DNA of 64,000 nt from Anaerolineae bacterium (GTDB lineage: Bacteria > Chloroflexota > Anaerolineae > Caldilineales > Caldilineaceae): positions 62,001 through 126,000 of the forward strand of contig JAUIHI010000013.1 in assembly GCA_030432295.1 (NCBI GenBank), read 5' to 3'. The notes beneath the pieces were generated by a model. The model was not told where the DNA came from. It made no database searches and saw nothing but the letters and a program-made list of their open reading frames with translations. Both the position numbers and the translations under genes were made by a program. Positions 1 through 8,760 of this stretch are shown here, one piece after another (position 1 is the stretch's first letter; each line of letters begins with the position of its first letter).

Positions 1-1
1 C

Positions 2-217
2 ATCGCGGCCGAGGACGATCTGGTGGACGATCTCTACAACAAAATCTACCGGGATATCATCGGCTTTCTGGTCGAGAAGCCCCAGCTTTTCGACCGGGCC
101 AACTATCTGCTCTGGGCCGCGCATAATCTGGAACGGGCCGGGGACCGCACAGTCAACATCTGCGAACGGGTGCTCTTCAACGTCACCGGGCAGATGACCG
201 AACTGGACGTGACCTAA
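2..217 (+). CDS. phoU: PhoU-family phosphate signalling protein, C-terminal end (5' truncated by window)
   Basis: The reading frame is open from base 2 and ends at TAA 215-217, leaving 71 residues of a gene that starts outside the window. The sequence has the helical PhoU signature, including NYLLWAAHNLERAGDRTVNI, in which the E-R-x-x-D-R-x-x-N pattern matches the second metal-binding helix of PhoU. PhoU is a cytoplasmic dimer that links the Pst phosphate transporter to PhoR and represses the Pho regulon; pst and pho genes would be expected just upstream. A hairpin follows the stop at 244-277. The family call is firm, although only about one third of the protein is visible. Confidence 0.85.
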   Translation: MAAEDDLVDDLYNKIYRDIIGFLVEKPQLFDRANYLLWAAHNLERAGDRTVNICERVLFNVTGQMTELDVT

Positions 218-243
218 AACGTAGCAACCAAAACCGGTAGGGC

Positions 244-277
244 AGACCTGGCAGGTTTCAGAAAACTTGCCAGGTCT
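244..277 (+). terminator. Hairpin after phoU, possible terminator
   Basis: Arms 244-257 and 264-277 pair over 13 of 14 positions around a 6-nt loop. No T tract follows, so it may be an intergenic palindromic repeat acting as an mRNA 3' end rather than a canonical intrinsic terminator. Confidence 0.4.
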
Positions 278-392
278 CCTCAAATCCGGGATGCACCCCA
301 CTGCGCCATCCGCATCCCCGCTCGCCTCCCCCTGTGGTATACTTCTCCCTTGATCAGACGCACGCCAATTCGACTTCAACTTTTGCCACCCA

Positions 393-3300
393 ATGGCTGT
401 CTACAACGACTTCTCCATTGAAATCAGCGCCACACCCAGCGGCTACACCGTGCGGGCACGCGCATCCGCGGGGCAGGCCCAGGCCGAAACATCTCTCCCC
501 CTCTCTTCTCTGGAACTGGAAAACCGGCTACAGGCCGTCGAACTTTCGCTCCTGCGCGGGCGGGGCGGTCTGCGCAGGGCACTGAGCGAAAATGAACGCC
601 AGGCCCAGGAACTCGGCCAGATTCTCTTCGATTTTCTTCTCAGCGGCCCAGTGCGTGCGCTTTTTGATCTCAGCCGTCTGGAATCGGAGCGGGGCGAGCG
701 AGGGTTGCGCCTGTTGCTGACAGTGAAGCCGCCCGAACTGGCCGCCCTGCCCTGGGAGCTTCTCTTTCACAGCCGGGAAGGCGAATTTCTGGCCCTTTCC
801 CAATCCACACCGGTGGTACGCTACTGGGCCGCGCCCTATGCCCAGCAGGCGCTGACTGTCACACCGCCCCTGCGGGTGTTGGGCGTGGTGGCTGGCCCGG
901 CCGACTGGGAAGACCTGGATGTGGCCCAGGAAAAGCAGCGTCTGGAAGAGGCCCTGGCCCCCCTGCAACAGAGCGGGCTGGCCGAACTGGTCTGGCTGGA
1001 CGGTCAGAGCCGCCGGGACCTGCAAAGTGCCATGCGCTCTGGCCCCTGGCACGCCATCCACTTTATCGGCCACGGCGGTTTTGACAAAGAACGGGACGAG
1101 GGCTTTATCGTCCTCTGCAACGAAGTGGGCCAGGCTGCCCCCCTCTACGCCGTCGAACTGGCCCGGCTGGTGGCGGATCACCCCTCCCTGCGGCTGGTCT
1201 TTCTCAACGCCTGCGAAGGGGCCACCGCTTCCCAGGGCGACGATCTGGCCAGCAGCGCGGCCGCGCTCGTCCGGCGCAGTGTGCCCGCGGTGGTCGCTAT
1301 GCAATATCCCATCAGCGACAGCGCGGCCATCGAATTTGCCCGCACTTTTTACGAAGGCCTGGCCGACAATTTGTCCGTGGACGCGGCTGTCACCGACGCC
1401 CGCAAAGCTGTCAGCTTCTCCGCGCCCCACAGCCCGGAATGGGCCACGCCGGTGCTCTTTCTGGCCGCGGCAGATGGGCGGCTCTTTGCCCTGGAAAAAG
1501 CGGTGGACGCCGCGCCCCCGCCCGACACATCCACCCCGCGGGACGGTCCCCGCGCCGCACCGCCCGGCGGTACGTCCGGTTTCCGACCCTATCTTTGGCT
1601 GCCCATTCTGCTGGTTATCCTGGCCCTTGCGCTCTGGCAATTTTGGCCCTGGGACCAAAGCGAAGGCGGACCGACACCCCGGCCCACCCAGACAACCGCG
1701 GCGGTTGTGCCAATCCCCAGCCCCCAGACCACACCGTCACCGCCCGCGGCTACGGCTGGTTCCAACGGGCCATCAGATGTTCGGCTGCATATCACCTTCG
1801 ACGATCTGGCATCCATTCTTCAGCCCGCGATCGGGGCCGGGGGATTCACCAATCTGACCGAAGAGAACTTTGTCCCAGGCCGTGTCCAGTCCGGTTTGTG
1901 GATACAGGATCGGGGCCAGGTTGTACGCTTTCCTATGCTGGTGGGCGACGCTCCGCTCTTCTCTCTGGAAAAGGGAGAAGCCGAGCTTTGGTATCGGCCC
2001 GACTACGACTTTCTGGACAACCTGCCCGCCCGCAATGAGCATACACTTTTCGTCGTGGGCGACATCTACAACCCGCCCCATTTGTTGCTCACAATGTCCG
2101 AACGGCTGCGCATCGAATACCTGGCCGATTGGGACCATCTCTATTTTGCCGAAAGCGAAAGCCCTGCCCTGCCCTGGACAAAGGGCGATTGGCTGCACAT
2201 CCGGGCCGCCTGGGACCGTTCCAGCCCGGACGACGCATTCCAGCTACACGTCAACGATCTGCGGGTGGATGTGACACGCACAGGGGGCGGCTGGCCCTTG
2301 CCGGATGTGTCCCAGATGGAGTCCCAAATGGGGTCCCATCTGGGGGCGCTCTTTGTCGGCTCTGGCAACGCCACGGGCGATCTGGAGGCCAACGGCCTGC
2401 TCGATGAACTGATTGTGCGAGACGGGGCTGCCACCAAACCCGTCGCCGCTGCAACCGCCACCGCCATCCCCACACCCGTCAGCGGCTGGGCGCGGTTGGG
2501 CGAGAGCGGTCCAGAGATCGACGGCTGGGTCAACGCCCTGGCCGTCACCGACGAGAGCGTCTATGTGGGCGGCACTTTCAAATCGCCCTCCCCCGGCCTG
2601 CTCACCTGGAACCGGCGCGCGGACGAGTGGGGGACGCTGGGCAGCGGTGTCACCGGCACTGTGCAGTCCCTGCTGGTGGATGGCGCGGATGTGTATATTG
2701 GCGGTGATTTTACGGTGGAAGGAGCCGACGGGGAGACGATTCGCGGCCTGGCCCGCTGGGATGGAGAGGCGTGGCACCCCATCGGCGACGGTCTCTTCGG
2801 CCTCAACCGGGGGCCGGTGGCCGGGGTGGCCGCGCTGGCTCTGGACGCGGAGAAGAATCTCTACGTGGGCGGCATCTTCACCGGTGCGGGCAACGGCGAC
2901 GGAACCGGCGTCAGCGCCCGGGGCATCCTGCGCTGGAACCGGGCATTGGCCCAGTGGCAGCGGTTGGGTGGTGACGAAGACGCCTCCGGGCTGGTGCGCT
3001 TCAGTGGGGATAGCCAACCGGTTTTTGTGGCGGCCATGGAAATGGTAGGCGAGTATCTCTACGTGGGCGGACACTTTGCTGCCATCGCCGATCGCAATGG
3101 GGGCAGCTTTCCCAACAGCCGCAACTTTGCCCGCTGGCACATTCCGTCGGAGCAGTGGGAAGGGGTGGGCCGGGTGGGCAGCAACAGCGAACCCGTAGTC
3201 TATGCCATCGCCACGGATGGGGACGACATTTATGTGGGTGGCGATTTCGACACAGTCTACGACGAAGCGGGCACGCCCATCAACGCTGTCCTGTTGGCCC

Positions 3301-3677
3301 GCTGGAACCAGACCAGCCAGGAGTGGGGCGGCATCTGCTGTATCAACGACAAAGACAGTGGCCGCACCCTTGCCAACGGGCTGACCAGCTACGGCACAAT
3401 CGGTGTTGTGCGCGGGTTGGCCGTCGGCGAAAAGGGACTATACGTGGCCGGGCGCTTCAACGAAGCTGGGGATCAGGCGACCAACAATGTGGCCCGCTAT
3501 CGCAACGGCAGTTGGGCGCGGCTCACAATGCGTAGCCCGACGCTGGGCACTGTGGCGGGGGTCAACGACACAATCTTCGCCCTGGCCCTGGCCGGGGATG
3601 AGGTGATCGTCGGCGGGAAGTTTACTGGATTTGGCGAAGTGACAAATGGGTCTGGTCTGGCCCGTTGGGGAGAGTAA
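393..3677 (+). CDS. CHAT-domain protein with transmembrane segment, LamG-like and propeller-like ectodomain
   Basis: This 1094-residue protein begins with a CHAT (caspase-HetF-associated) peptidase domain, residues about 60-370. The expected dyad is visible: His227 in HFIGHGG and Cys274 in FLNACEGA. A proline-rich linker leads to one membrane span at about 399-419 (LPILLVILALALWQF), then a second linker, a LamG/concanavalin-like domain at about 465-625 (HITFDDL start) and, from about 700 to the end, repeats of the form YVGG-x-F, LARWN and W-x-x-(L/I)G that resemble a beta-propeller. The topology suggests a cytoplasmic protease with an extracellular sensor. A potassium-channel gene begins 3 nt after the stop. 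The start ATG has no clear ribosome binding site. The substrate is unknown. Confidence 0.8.
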   Translation: MAVYNDFSIEISATPSGYTVRARASAGQAQAETSLPLSSLELENRLQAVELSLLRGRGGLRRALSENERQAQELGQILFDFLLSGPVRALFDLSRLESERGERGLRLLLTVKPPELAALPWELLFHSREGEFLALSQSTPVVRYWAAPYAQQALTVTPPLRVLGVVAGPADWEDLDVAQEKQRLEEALAPLQQSGLAELVWLDGQSRRDLQSAMRSGPWHAIHFIGHGGFDKERDEGFIVLCNEVGQAAPLYAVELARLVADHPSLRLVFLNACEGATASQGDDLASSAAALVRRSVPAVVAMQYPISDSAAIEFARTFYEGLADNLSVDAAVTDARKAVSFSAPHSPEWATPVLFLAAADGRLFALEKAVDAAPPPDTSTPRDGPRAAPPGGTSGFRPYLWLPILLVILALALWQFWPWDQSEGGPTPRPTQTTAAVVPIPSPQTTPSPPAATAGSNGPSDVRLHITFDDLASILQPAIGAGGFTNLTEENFVPGRVQSGLWIQDRGQVVRFPMLVGDAPLFSLEKGEAELWYRPDYDFLDNLPARNEHTLFVVGDIYNPPHLLLTMSERLRIEYLADWDHLYFAESESPALPWTKGDWLHIRAAWDRSSPDDAFQLHVNDLRVDVTRTGGGWPLPDVSQMESQMGSHLGALFVGSGNATGDLEANGLLDELIVRDGAATKPVAAATATAIPTPVSGWARLGESGPEIDGWVNALAVTDESVYVGGTFKSPSPGLLTWNRRADEWGTLGSGVTGTVQSLLVDGADVYIGGDFTVEGADGETIRGLARWDGEAWHPIGDGLFGLNRGPVAGVAALALDAEKNLYVGGIFTGAGNGDGTGVSARGILRWNRALAQWQRLGGDEDASGLVRFSGDSQPVFVAAMEMVGEYLYVGGHFAAIADRNGGSFPNSRNFARWHIPSEQWEGVGRVGSNSEPVVYAIATDGDDIYVGGDFDTVYDEAGTPINAVLLARWNQTSQEWGGICCINDKDSGRTLANGLTSYGTIGVVRGLAVGEKGLYVAGRFNEAGDQATNNVARYRNGSWARLTMRSPTLGTVAGVNDTIFALALAGDEVIVGGKFTGFGEVTNGSGLARWGE

Positions 3678-3680
3678 ATA

Positions 3681-4064
3681 GTGCTCCAATTCTTTCTCAC
3701 CCTCTGGCATTTTGTGCGGGCCATCCGCAAAGGACTGGCCGACCCGGAATTCCGTTCGCTCTGTATTCTGGTGGGGATCGTCATCGGCTCCGGCACACTT
3801 TTCTACCACTTTGTGGAAGGGATGGGCTGGATCGACGCCCTCTATTTCTGCGTCATCACCCTGACAACCGTCGGCTACGGCGATCTCTCCCCTCAGACGC
3901 CGATTGGCAAACTCTTTACTGTCGTCTATATCTTTGTCGGACTGGGGCTGCTGGCCGCTTTTATTGGCTACGTGGCCCAGAATGCCCGGGAGAATATCCA
4001 GGAGAGCGGTGTCCTGCCCCATCTGCGCGCCAAGGCCAGGCCGGACGAATTGGAAGATTCGTAG
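3681..4064 (+). CDS. Two-TM potassium channel family protein (Ion_trans_2)
   Basis: A 127-residue membrane protein starting at GTG 3681, three bases after the CHAT gene, so almost certainly co-transcribed with it. It has a first helix (LCILVGIVIGSGTLFYHF), a pore loop with the K+ selectivity filter TTVGYGDLSP, and a second helix (LFTVVYIFVGLGLLAAFIGY), followed by a short charged tail. No RCK/TrkA-N regulatory domain is present, so gating is not evident; it would work as a tetramer in the cytoplasmic membrane. The pairing with a CHAT protease and a large ectodomain is unusual and may be functional: proteolytic signalling coupled to ion flux is one inference. Confidence 0.85.
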   Translation: MLQFFLTLWHFVRAIRKGLADPEFRSLCILVGIVIGSGTLFYHFVEGMGWIDALYFCVITLTTVGYGDLSPQTPIGKLFTVVYIFVGLGLLAAFIGYVAQNARENIQESGVLPHLRAKARPDELEDS

Positions 4065-4124
4065 GCCTGGCCCATCCACGATTTTTGATTCACCATTCGC
4101 GCTGGCTGGTGTGGCGGAGGCGGC

Positions 4125-5333
4125 CTATTTGCCGCTGATCAATGGCACAAAAATAGCGAAGGAATCCCCCTTGGCTGCGAGGGAGACGGCAATTACTTTC
4201 TCGGCAATCACTGTCCCTCCGCTCTTCAGCAGAGAAACCGTGACAGTTGCCTGATCGCTGCCCCCGTTGGCCCCGGCGACCGCGGGGGCCAGGGTGACGA
4301 CTTCGGTGCTGCTGCCTTGGCCGGGGCTGATGTTCAGCCAGGGGACATCGGCCACCACCTGCCAGCTATAGTCCGGATCGCCCCCCACGGCCAGGGGCTG
4401 GATCGTATACCTGTCCGGCGAGGCTGTTTCGTCTTCCGGGTCGTAGTAGAAAGTGATCGAATCGGGCAGGGCGTTGAGTTCCGGCTCGGCTGTGTCCTGG
4501 GTCAGATAGATGGTGTCGCTGGCGTTGGCACTCTTGGACTCTGTGCGCATCTCGACTTCAATGGTGTGTTCCCCGGCCGCGGCCTTCAATTGCCATTGCA
4601 GGGGCAGGGCAAAGGGCTGCCAGTCGGACCATTCGCCCTGATCGACACGCAGGCGAATCTCGTTCCACTCCCCATAGACGTGAATACTCAGGATACCGTC
4701 GTCGGTGGTGGGTGCCTCGCCGTTGATGATGGCCGGGTAGATATCCAGGCGACGGCCAAAATCCTGCACCCAATAATGGCGGTAGGAGCCGCTGCCCTGA
4801 AAATAGCCCACGCCTATCTCCCAATTGTTTGGGGAGAGGATATTGCGGCGGTGGCCGTCACTGTTCATCCAGCCATCCATCACCCTGGCGGGCGTGTCAT
4901 AGCCGGCTGCGATATTCTCGGATCGCCATTGGGCATTGCTGTAATAGGTGCTCAGTCGGTCGCCCCAATTACACACTTCCACCAGTTCGCCGTCGACCCG
5001 GTCGTGGCCGGTATGAGAAAAGTAGTTCTCCTCCGACATATCCGTGGCATGAAAACGGGCCGCGTTGACCAGTGGCTCCACCGATTTCAGGGGGGGCAAT
5101 CCGTTGTCCAGCCGGATTTGATTGGTCAGCCGCACAATTTCTTGCTCGAAGGCTTCGTTGCTGCTGGCAAAAATCGGGCCGCCACACCCGGCCAGTGAGT
5201 CCGAGCTGGGGATGGTGCTCTGGCTGCCTGCCCAAACCGGCGCAGGTCGAACGGGCCATACAGCAGACAGCCCTATCAGGCAGATTGCCACAAGCAGTTG
5301 GAAAATTTGGCGGTTTTTTTGTGTGGAAAGCAT
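4125..5333 (-). CDS. Secreted CAP (SCP/PR-1) domain protein with BACON-like C-terminus
   Basis: This 402-residue exported protein has a signal peptide at residues 1-35 (hydrophobic FQLLVAICLIGLSAVW). A CAP domain spans about 60-195, with ARFHATDMSEENYFSHTGHD, the HRRNILSP motif and the GVGYFQG-x-YRHYWVQDFG end; the His and Glu residues of the usual CAP cavity are present. A middle region of about 120 residues is not assigned, and the last 80 residues (WLNISPGQGSS, then alternating strands) resemble a BACON-type beta sandwich. CAP proteins of bacteria are extracellular and mostly of unknown activity. The gene converges on the channel gene with a 60-bp gap. Confidence 0.82.
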   Translation of the reverse strand: MLSTQKNRQIFQLLVAICLIGLSAVWPVRPAPVWAGSQSTIPSSDSLAGCGGPIFASSNEAFEQEIVRLTNQIRLDNGLPPLKSVEPLVNAARFHATDMSEENYFSHTGHDRVDGELVEVCNWGDRLSTYYSNAQWRSENIAAGYDTPARVMDGWMNSDGHRRNILSPNNWEIGVGYFQGSGSYRHYWVQDFGRRLDIYPAIINGEAPTTDDGILSIHVYGEWNEIRLRVDQGEWSDWQPFALPLQWQLKAAAGEHTIEVEMRTESKSANASDTIYLTQDTAEPELNALPDSITFYYDPEDETASPDRYTIQPLAVGGDPDYSWQVVADVPWLNISPGQGSSTEVVTLAPAVAGANGGSDQATVTVSLLKSGGTVIAEKVIAVSLAAKGDSFAIFVPLISGK

Positions 5334-5457
5334 CGACTATAGACCTTTTTTGACAGAGTGCGCCATCAACGGGTACGGTATACAGATGGAACCTATTCTA
5401 TCCATAGCATAGCGGGTTTATGACCGCTCGACTATAGCCAAAAAGGACAACGAACAT

Positions 5458-6516
5458 ATGTTTGGACGCGAAAAAAGTGTCTTCAGTGAGGCTGATGTAC
5501 TGGCCGCGCTCAGCAAAGTCCAGGAGCCGGAACTCCATCAGGACCTGGTGACGCTGGAAATGGTCAAGGATATCGAGATTCAGGGCCAGGATGTCACTTT
5601 CACAATCGAATTGACCACCCCCGCCTGTCCCCTGCAAGACAAGATTGAAGCGGACTGCCTGGCCGCGGTGAAGTCCGCCATCCCAGCGGTCGGGAATGTG
5701 ACAATTAAGTTCACCCACCGGGTGCGGGGGGACGGGCGTATCTTTGGCAAGCTGAATGTGCCCATCAAAAACATTGTGGCCGTAGCCAGCGGCAAAGGGG
5801 GCGTGGGCAAAAGTACAGTCAGCGTCAACCTGGCCGTGAGCCTTGCGATGGATGGGGCGAAGGTCGGGCTGCTGGACGCGGACATCTACGGGCCGAATAT
5901 CCCGATGATGATGGGGATCGCCGACGCGCCGCCGGTGTTGCAGGGCAAACTGGTTCCAGCCGAAGCCCACGGCGTGCGATTTATGTCTATGGGCTTTCTG
6001 CTGCCCGCGGACAAAGCGCTGATCTGGCGCGGTCCTATGCTGCACAAGGCGTTGCAGCAGCTTTTCACCGACGTGCGCTGGGGCGAACTGGACTATCTGA
6101 TCGTCGATCTGCCCCCCGGCACCGGCGACGCCCAGCTATCCCTGGCCCAGATTGTGCCCCTGACCGGCGGGCTGATTGTGACGATGCCCCAGATGGTTTC
6201 GGTATCGGACGCGATGCGGGGCGCGGCGGCCTTTGAGCAGTTGGATGTGCCGATTCTGGGTGTGGTGGAGAATATGGCCGGGGAGATTTTCGGCAGCGGT
6301 GGTGGCGCGGCCGCGGCCAAGAAGCTGGGCGTGGACTTCCTGGGCCGCATCGAACTCGACCCGAATGTGCGGGTCGGCGGCGACAGCGGCCACCCGGTCG
6401 TCGTCTCCCATCCCGACAGCCCCACGGCCCAGGCCTTCCGCATTCTGGCCCGTGTGGTAGCCGGTCGGGTCAGTATGCGCACTATGACGCCGAGTATGGA
6501 ATTGACGGTGATGTAA
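5458..6516 (+). CDS. mrp: Mrp/NBP35-family P-loop ATPase, Fe-S carrier family
   Basis: This 352-residue protein has an N-terminal DUF59 (MIP18-like) domain, residues about 10-85, containing TTPACPL, then the Mrp ParA-like ATPase with deviant Walker A GKGGVGKS at 112-119, DADIYGPN and [14 protein letters not shown]. The family binds and transfers 4Fe-4S clusters. The C-terminal CxxC that normally bridges the cluster in the dimer is missing: where relatives have ENM-x4-C-x-x-C, this protein runs [12 protein letters not shown] with no cysteine. Cluster binding may therefore be lost or use the DUF59 cysteine. The ATG at 5458 lies about 12 nt after AAAAGGA. It is flanked by a palindromic element on the 3' side. 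Confidence 0.88.
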   Translation: MFGREKSVFSEADVLAALSKVQEPELHQDLVTLEMVKDIEIQGQDVTFTIELTTPACPLQDKIEADCLAAVKSAIPAVGNVTIKFTHRVRGDGRIFGKLNVPIKNIVAVASGKGGVGKSTVSVNLAVSLAMDGAKVGLLDADIYGPNIPMMMGIADAPPVLQGKLVPAEAHGVRFMSMGFLLPADKALIWRGPMLHKALQQLFTDVRWGELDYLIVDLPPGTGDAQLSLAQIVPLTGGLIVTMPQMVSVSDAMRGAAAFEQLDVPILGVVENMAGEIFGSGGGAAAAKKLGVDFLGRIELDPNVRVGGDSGHPVVVSHPDSPTAQAFRILARVVAGRVSMRTMTPSMELTVM

Positions 6517-6520
6517 CCAG

Positions 6521-6670
6521 ACTAGCGCCGGTTGAGTAGGCTGGGGCAGTATCCAGCCGTATCGAAACCTAGCGGGTGGGAAGAACAGTCGTGTCACCCA
6601 TTCGCTGGTTTCGATACGCCTCGAAGACGCAGAATCCTTCAGATTCTGTCAGCTACTCAACCGACGCTCA
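6521..6670. repeat. Dispersed palindromic element, type B copy 1
   Basis: An imperfect inverted repeat bounded by GCGCCGGTTGAGTAG on the left and CTACTCAACCGACGCTC on the right, with inner complementary blocks TATCGAAACC and GGTTTCGATA. A second copy lies at 35522-35652, and type A relatives with the same outer ends lie at 10645-10737 and 17818-17907. It starts 5 nt after the mrp stop and separates that gene from the next one. No coding potential or transposase is seen, so it is a REP- or MITE-like non-autonomous element. Confidence 0.8.
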
Positions 6671-6704
6671 CTGATCTGATCTGCGTACAACGAGGAGCCA
6701 CCCA

Positions 6705-7754
6705 ATGTACCGATGTGCCATCGTGGGTGTGGGCGGGAACCGGGCCAACGGCCACGCCGACGCCTATGCCAACGGACGGATCGAGCGGGGCCAACTGGTC
6801 GCGGTCTCCACCCGCAACCCGGAGAAGCTGGCCGCCTTTGGCGAACGCCACGGGATAGCCGCCCGCTACACCGACTACCGGGAGATGTTCGCGGCGGAGC
6901 GGCTGGATTTGGTCCACGTCAACACCCCGCCCGATGTGCGTCTGGAGATATTCCAGGCCGCGGCTGATGCTGGCATCCCCAGCCTGGTGGTGGAGAAACC
7001 CCTGGCCATCCAGTGGGAGGACTACCGGGCCATCGCCGAGTTCGCCCGCACCAGCCCGGTCAAAATCGCCGTCAACCACCAGCTACACTTCCACCCCCGG
7101 CGGCTTGCGCTGCAACGGCTGGTGGCCGAAGGCGGCATCGGCTCTGTGCGATTTGTGGACGCCAGTGCGGGGTTGAATATGGCCTTTCAGGGAACCCACA
7201 CCCTACAGGCCATCCGTGCCTTTCTGCCGGACCGGACGCCACAGACCGTCTTTGCCCAGGCAACCGGCACGGACGGTTTGCAGCCCAATCCCCGCCAGCA
7301 CTACGCGCCCGACGCACTTCTGGCTACCCTGGACTACGGCGACGCCATCACCGCGCTGCTGCGCTGCGGGTCCAACGCGCCCAGAGTGCTGGCCGACGAC
7401 CCGCGCGCCCACATCCACAAACGCATCGGCGTCTACGGCGAAAAGGGCTATGTGCATTGGACGATGTGGTCCTGGGAGGTGGGACAGGCCGGGCGGGTGG
7501 AACGGGGCAGCCACGAATACGGCGCTGAAGATGTGCTGGGCCAGGCCGCGCTCACCGAAGCGATGTTCGACTGGCTGGAGGACGACCGGGCCGTACACCC
7601 CCTCAATTTGGATGTCTCGTTGCAGGACTTTGCGGTGATGCTCAATATCTACGAGAGTGCGCTGCACCGGGAGATTCGCCGGTTGGACGGCGGGGGGTCA
7701 GGCGCGTCCCAGCAGGCGGGGCTGATGGCCGCGCTGCGGGTGGGGTTGGGGTAG
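6705..7754 (+). CDS. Gfo/Idh/MocA-family NAD(P)-dependent oxidoreductase
   Basis: A 349-residue protein with an N-terminal Rossmann fold (CAIVGVGGNRANGHADAY), the family segment LVHVNTPPDVR and the catalytic-loop motif VVEKPLA at about residue 94. The C-terminal alpha/beta domain carries a His-rich stretch (AVNHQLHFHP) typical of sugar or inositol dehydrogenases. The substrate cannot be read from sequence. ATG 6705 follows CGAGGAG by 6 nt. The gene stands alone: a type B palindromic element precedes it and a strong terminator follows at 7821-7853. Confidence 0.85.
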   Translation: MYRCAIVGVGGNRANGHADAYANGRIERGQLVAVSTRNPEKLAAFGERHGIAARYTDYREMFAAERLDLVHVNTPPDVRLEIFQAAADAGIPSLVVEKPLAIQWEDYRAIAEFARTSPVKIAVNHQLHFHPRRLALQRLVAEGGIGSVRFVDASAGLNMAFQGTHTLQAIRAFLPDRTPQTVFAQATGTDGLQPNPRQHYAPDALLATLDYGDAITALLRCGSNAPRVLADDPRAHIHKRIGVYGEKGYVHWTMWSWEVGQAGRVERGSHEYGAEDVLGQAALTEAMFDWLEDDRAVHPLNLDVSLQDFAVMLNIYESALHREIRRLDGGGSGASQQAGLMAALRVGLG

Positions 7755-7820
7755 GGAAAGGCAGAAACGCGCTCCGACAGATTAGCAGAAAGGAGCGCCG
7801 GAAGACCGGCGGAAGGCAAA

Positions 7821-7853
7821 AGGCCCGGAGCATTTCGCTTCGGGCCTCTTTTT
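7821..7853. terminator. Intrinsic terminator, probably bidirectional
   Basis: Arms 7821-7830 (AGGCCCGGAG) and 7839-7848 pair with one wobble, with loop CATTTCG, then CTTTTT on the plus strand. AAAA just before the left arm gives a U tract on the minus strand too. It sits between the convergent oxidoreductase and DUF2283-like genes. Confidence 0.8.
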
Positions 7854-8262
7854 AGGCGGGCAAGGGGATGAGTCGGCTCTCGTCGTTGTGCAGGATGGAG
7901 AGCAGGGAGAGGACGAAGACACCCAAGTGGCGAAGTGGGTGGCTCCAATTCTTGCCGGGTGAAATGGTGCTTTTGAATTCGGGCCAGACTCGGTTGAGAT
8001 CGGCGAACTGGTGGATAAACTGCCGTTCCCAGGCTTCGATTTGGATGCCGATCACTTGGCCTGTGACCGGATCAGCTATGGCTGTCACGTCGTGGTCAAT
8101 GTCGTAGTGGACGCCACGAGCTGGCTGGGCAGAGAAATAGATGATAAAGCTGTCGCTCTCATTGTCGTAATCGACCCAAGTCTCCCCGGTAGCGATTTTC
8201 TCGGCACTGGGCATGGTCAGCCGGACGGTGGGTGGCGGGCCGAGAAGTGTGGCGATGTCCAT
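7852..8262 (-). CDS. DUF2283-like small protein, probable antitoxin-type partner
   Basis: A 136-residue protein. The start at 8262 is chosen because GAGGAGGT lies 5 nt upstream; the longer frame to 8343 overlaps the preceding gene extensively. Residues about 30-75 (TWVDYDNESDSFIIYFS, then HDVTAIADPVTGQVIGIQIE) match the two-strand DUF2283 pattern: a D-x-E-x-D-x-hydrophobic strand followed by a G-x-V-x-G-I-E-I-type strand. The gene overlaps the 3' end of the upstream nuclease-like gene by 46 nt, so translation is coupled. Such small partners often accompany toxin-like nucleases; an antitoxin role is inference. Confidence 0.55.
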   Translation of the reverse strand: MDIATLLGPPPTVRLTMPSAEKIATGETWVDYDNESDSFIIYFSAQPARGVHYDIDHDVTAIADPVTGQVIGIQIEAWERQFIHQFADLNRVWPEFKSTISPGKNWSHPLRHLGVFVLSLLSILHNDESRLIPLPA

Positions 8263-8552
8263 ATGACCTCCTCTGTAGGTTTTGGATGATTTTTGACGAA
8301 GGCGGTGACGACTGCGCTCTGGCGGACGACAACCCGTACCCACTCTTTAGGATAATCAGGATGGGCGGCTTGTCTGTAATAAATCTCTACAAGTTCGTCG
8401 GAGGCGTCACGAGTGATGATGTGAGGGTCGGTGACGGTCTCTTCAATATACTCGACCCGATCCATTTCCGGGTGGCGTCTGCGAATATGTGTGTAATAAC
8501 GCTGCTCGGTCAGGTAGACTCTGGAACCGCGGGGATCGTAAAGGTCGAACAC
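8217..8552 (-). CDS. Barnase/EndoU/RelE-like (PBECR-type) nuclease-fold protein, putative toxin
   Basis: A 111-residue protein starting at GTG 8552. An in-frame upstream extension to 8663 exists, but a well-formed promoter (TTGACA at 8613-8618, TATTGT at 8590-8595) lies inside it, favouring the downstream start. The core reads LTEQRYYTHIRRRHPEM, then VTDPHIITRD, VEIYYRQ, WVRVVVR and VVTAFV. This His/Arg-rich helix followed by a four-strand sheet is the pattern of phage-type barnase/EndoU/colicin-like RNase domains used as toxins. It overlaps the DUF2283-like gene downstream. Confident as a small alpha+beta nuclease-like protein; toxicity is inferred from fold and pairing. Confidence 0.5.
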   Translation of the reverse strand: MFDLYDPRGSRVYLTEQRYYTHIRRRHPEMDRVEYIEETVTDPHIITRDASDELVEIYYRQAAHPDYPKEWVRVVVRQSAVVTAFVKNHPKPTEEVIWTSPHFSARHPPSG

Positions 8553-8589
8553 ACTATTGCCTTGCTGTGGTGAGTGCTGTATGTCTGTA

Positions 8590-8618
8590 ACAATACAGGA
8601 GTGCGGGACGGTTGTCAA
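8590..8618 (-). promoter_or_regulatory. Sigma70-type promoter for the toxin-like pair
   Basis: On the minus strand, TTGACA (8613-8618) is separated by exactly 17 nt from TATTGT (8590-8595), leaving a leader of about 30 nt before GTG 8552. The -35 box is perfect. Confidence 0.7.
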
Positions 8619-8656
8619 GCATTTTTTGGTGTGTATCTGTTTATGCAGATTTCCCT

Positions 8657-8685
8657 TTGACAACTTTGTTTGGGTCGCCTACACT
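8657..8685 (+). promoter_or_regulatory. Sigma70-type promoter for the TPR gene
   Basis: TTGACA (8657-8662), 17-nt spacer, TACACT (8680-8685). It fires away from the toxin-pair promoter, giving a divergent promoter region. The leader to ATG 8761 is about 70 nt. Confidence 0.65.
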
Positions 8686-8760
8686 GGATGCGTTATGAAA
8701 GAAATCTGTAGTTGCCAGTGGTAAGATGATAATTGTAGTTGTCAGGCAGGGGAGGGTCTT

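Noticed and set aside
528-1658. Long minus-strand open frame opposite the CHAT gene
   Set aside because: It lies wholly inside a gene with clear domains on the other strand; its product is Gly/Gln/Arg-rich with no family pattern, as expected of a shadow frame in GC-rich DNA.
5349-5378. TTGACA with TATACA upstream of mrp as a promoter
   Set aside because: The spacer is 23 nt, too long for a sigma70-type promoter; no better -10 at 16-18 nt.
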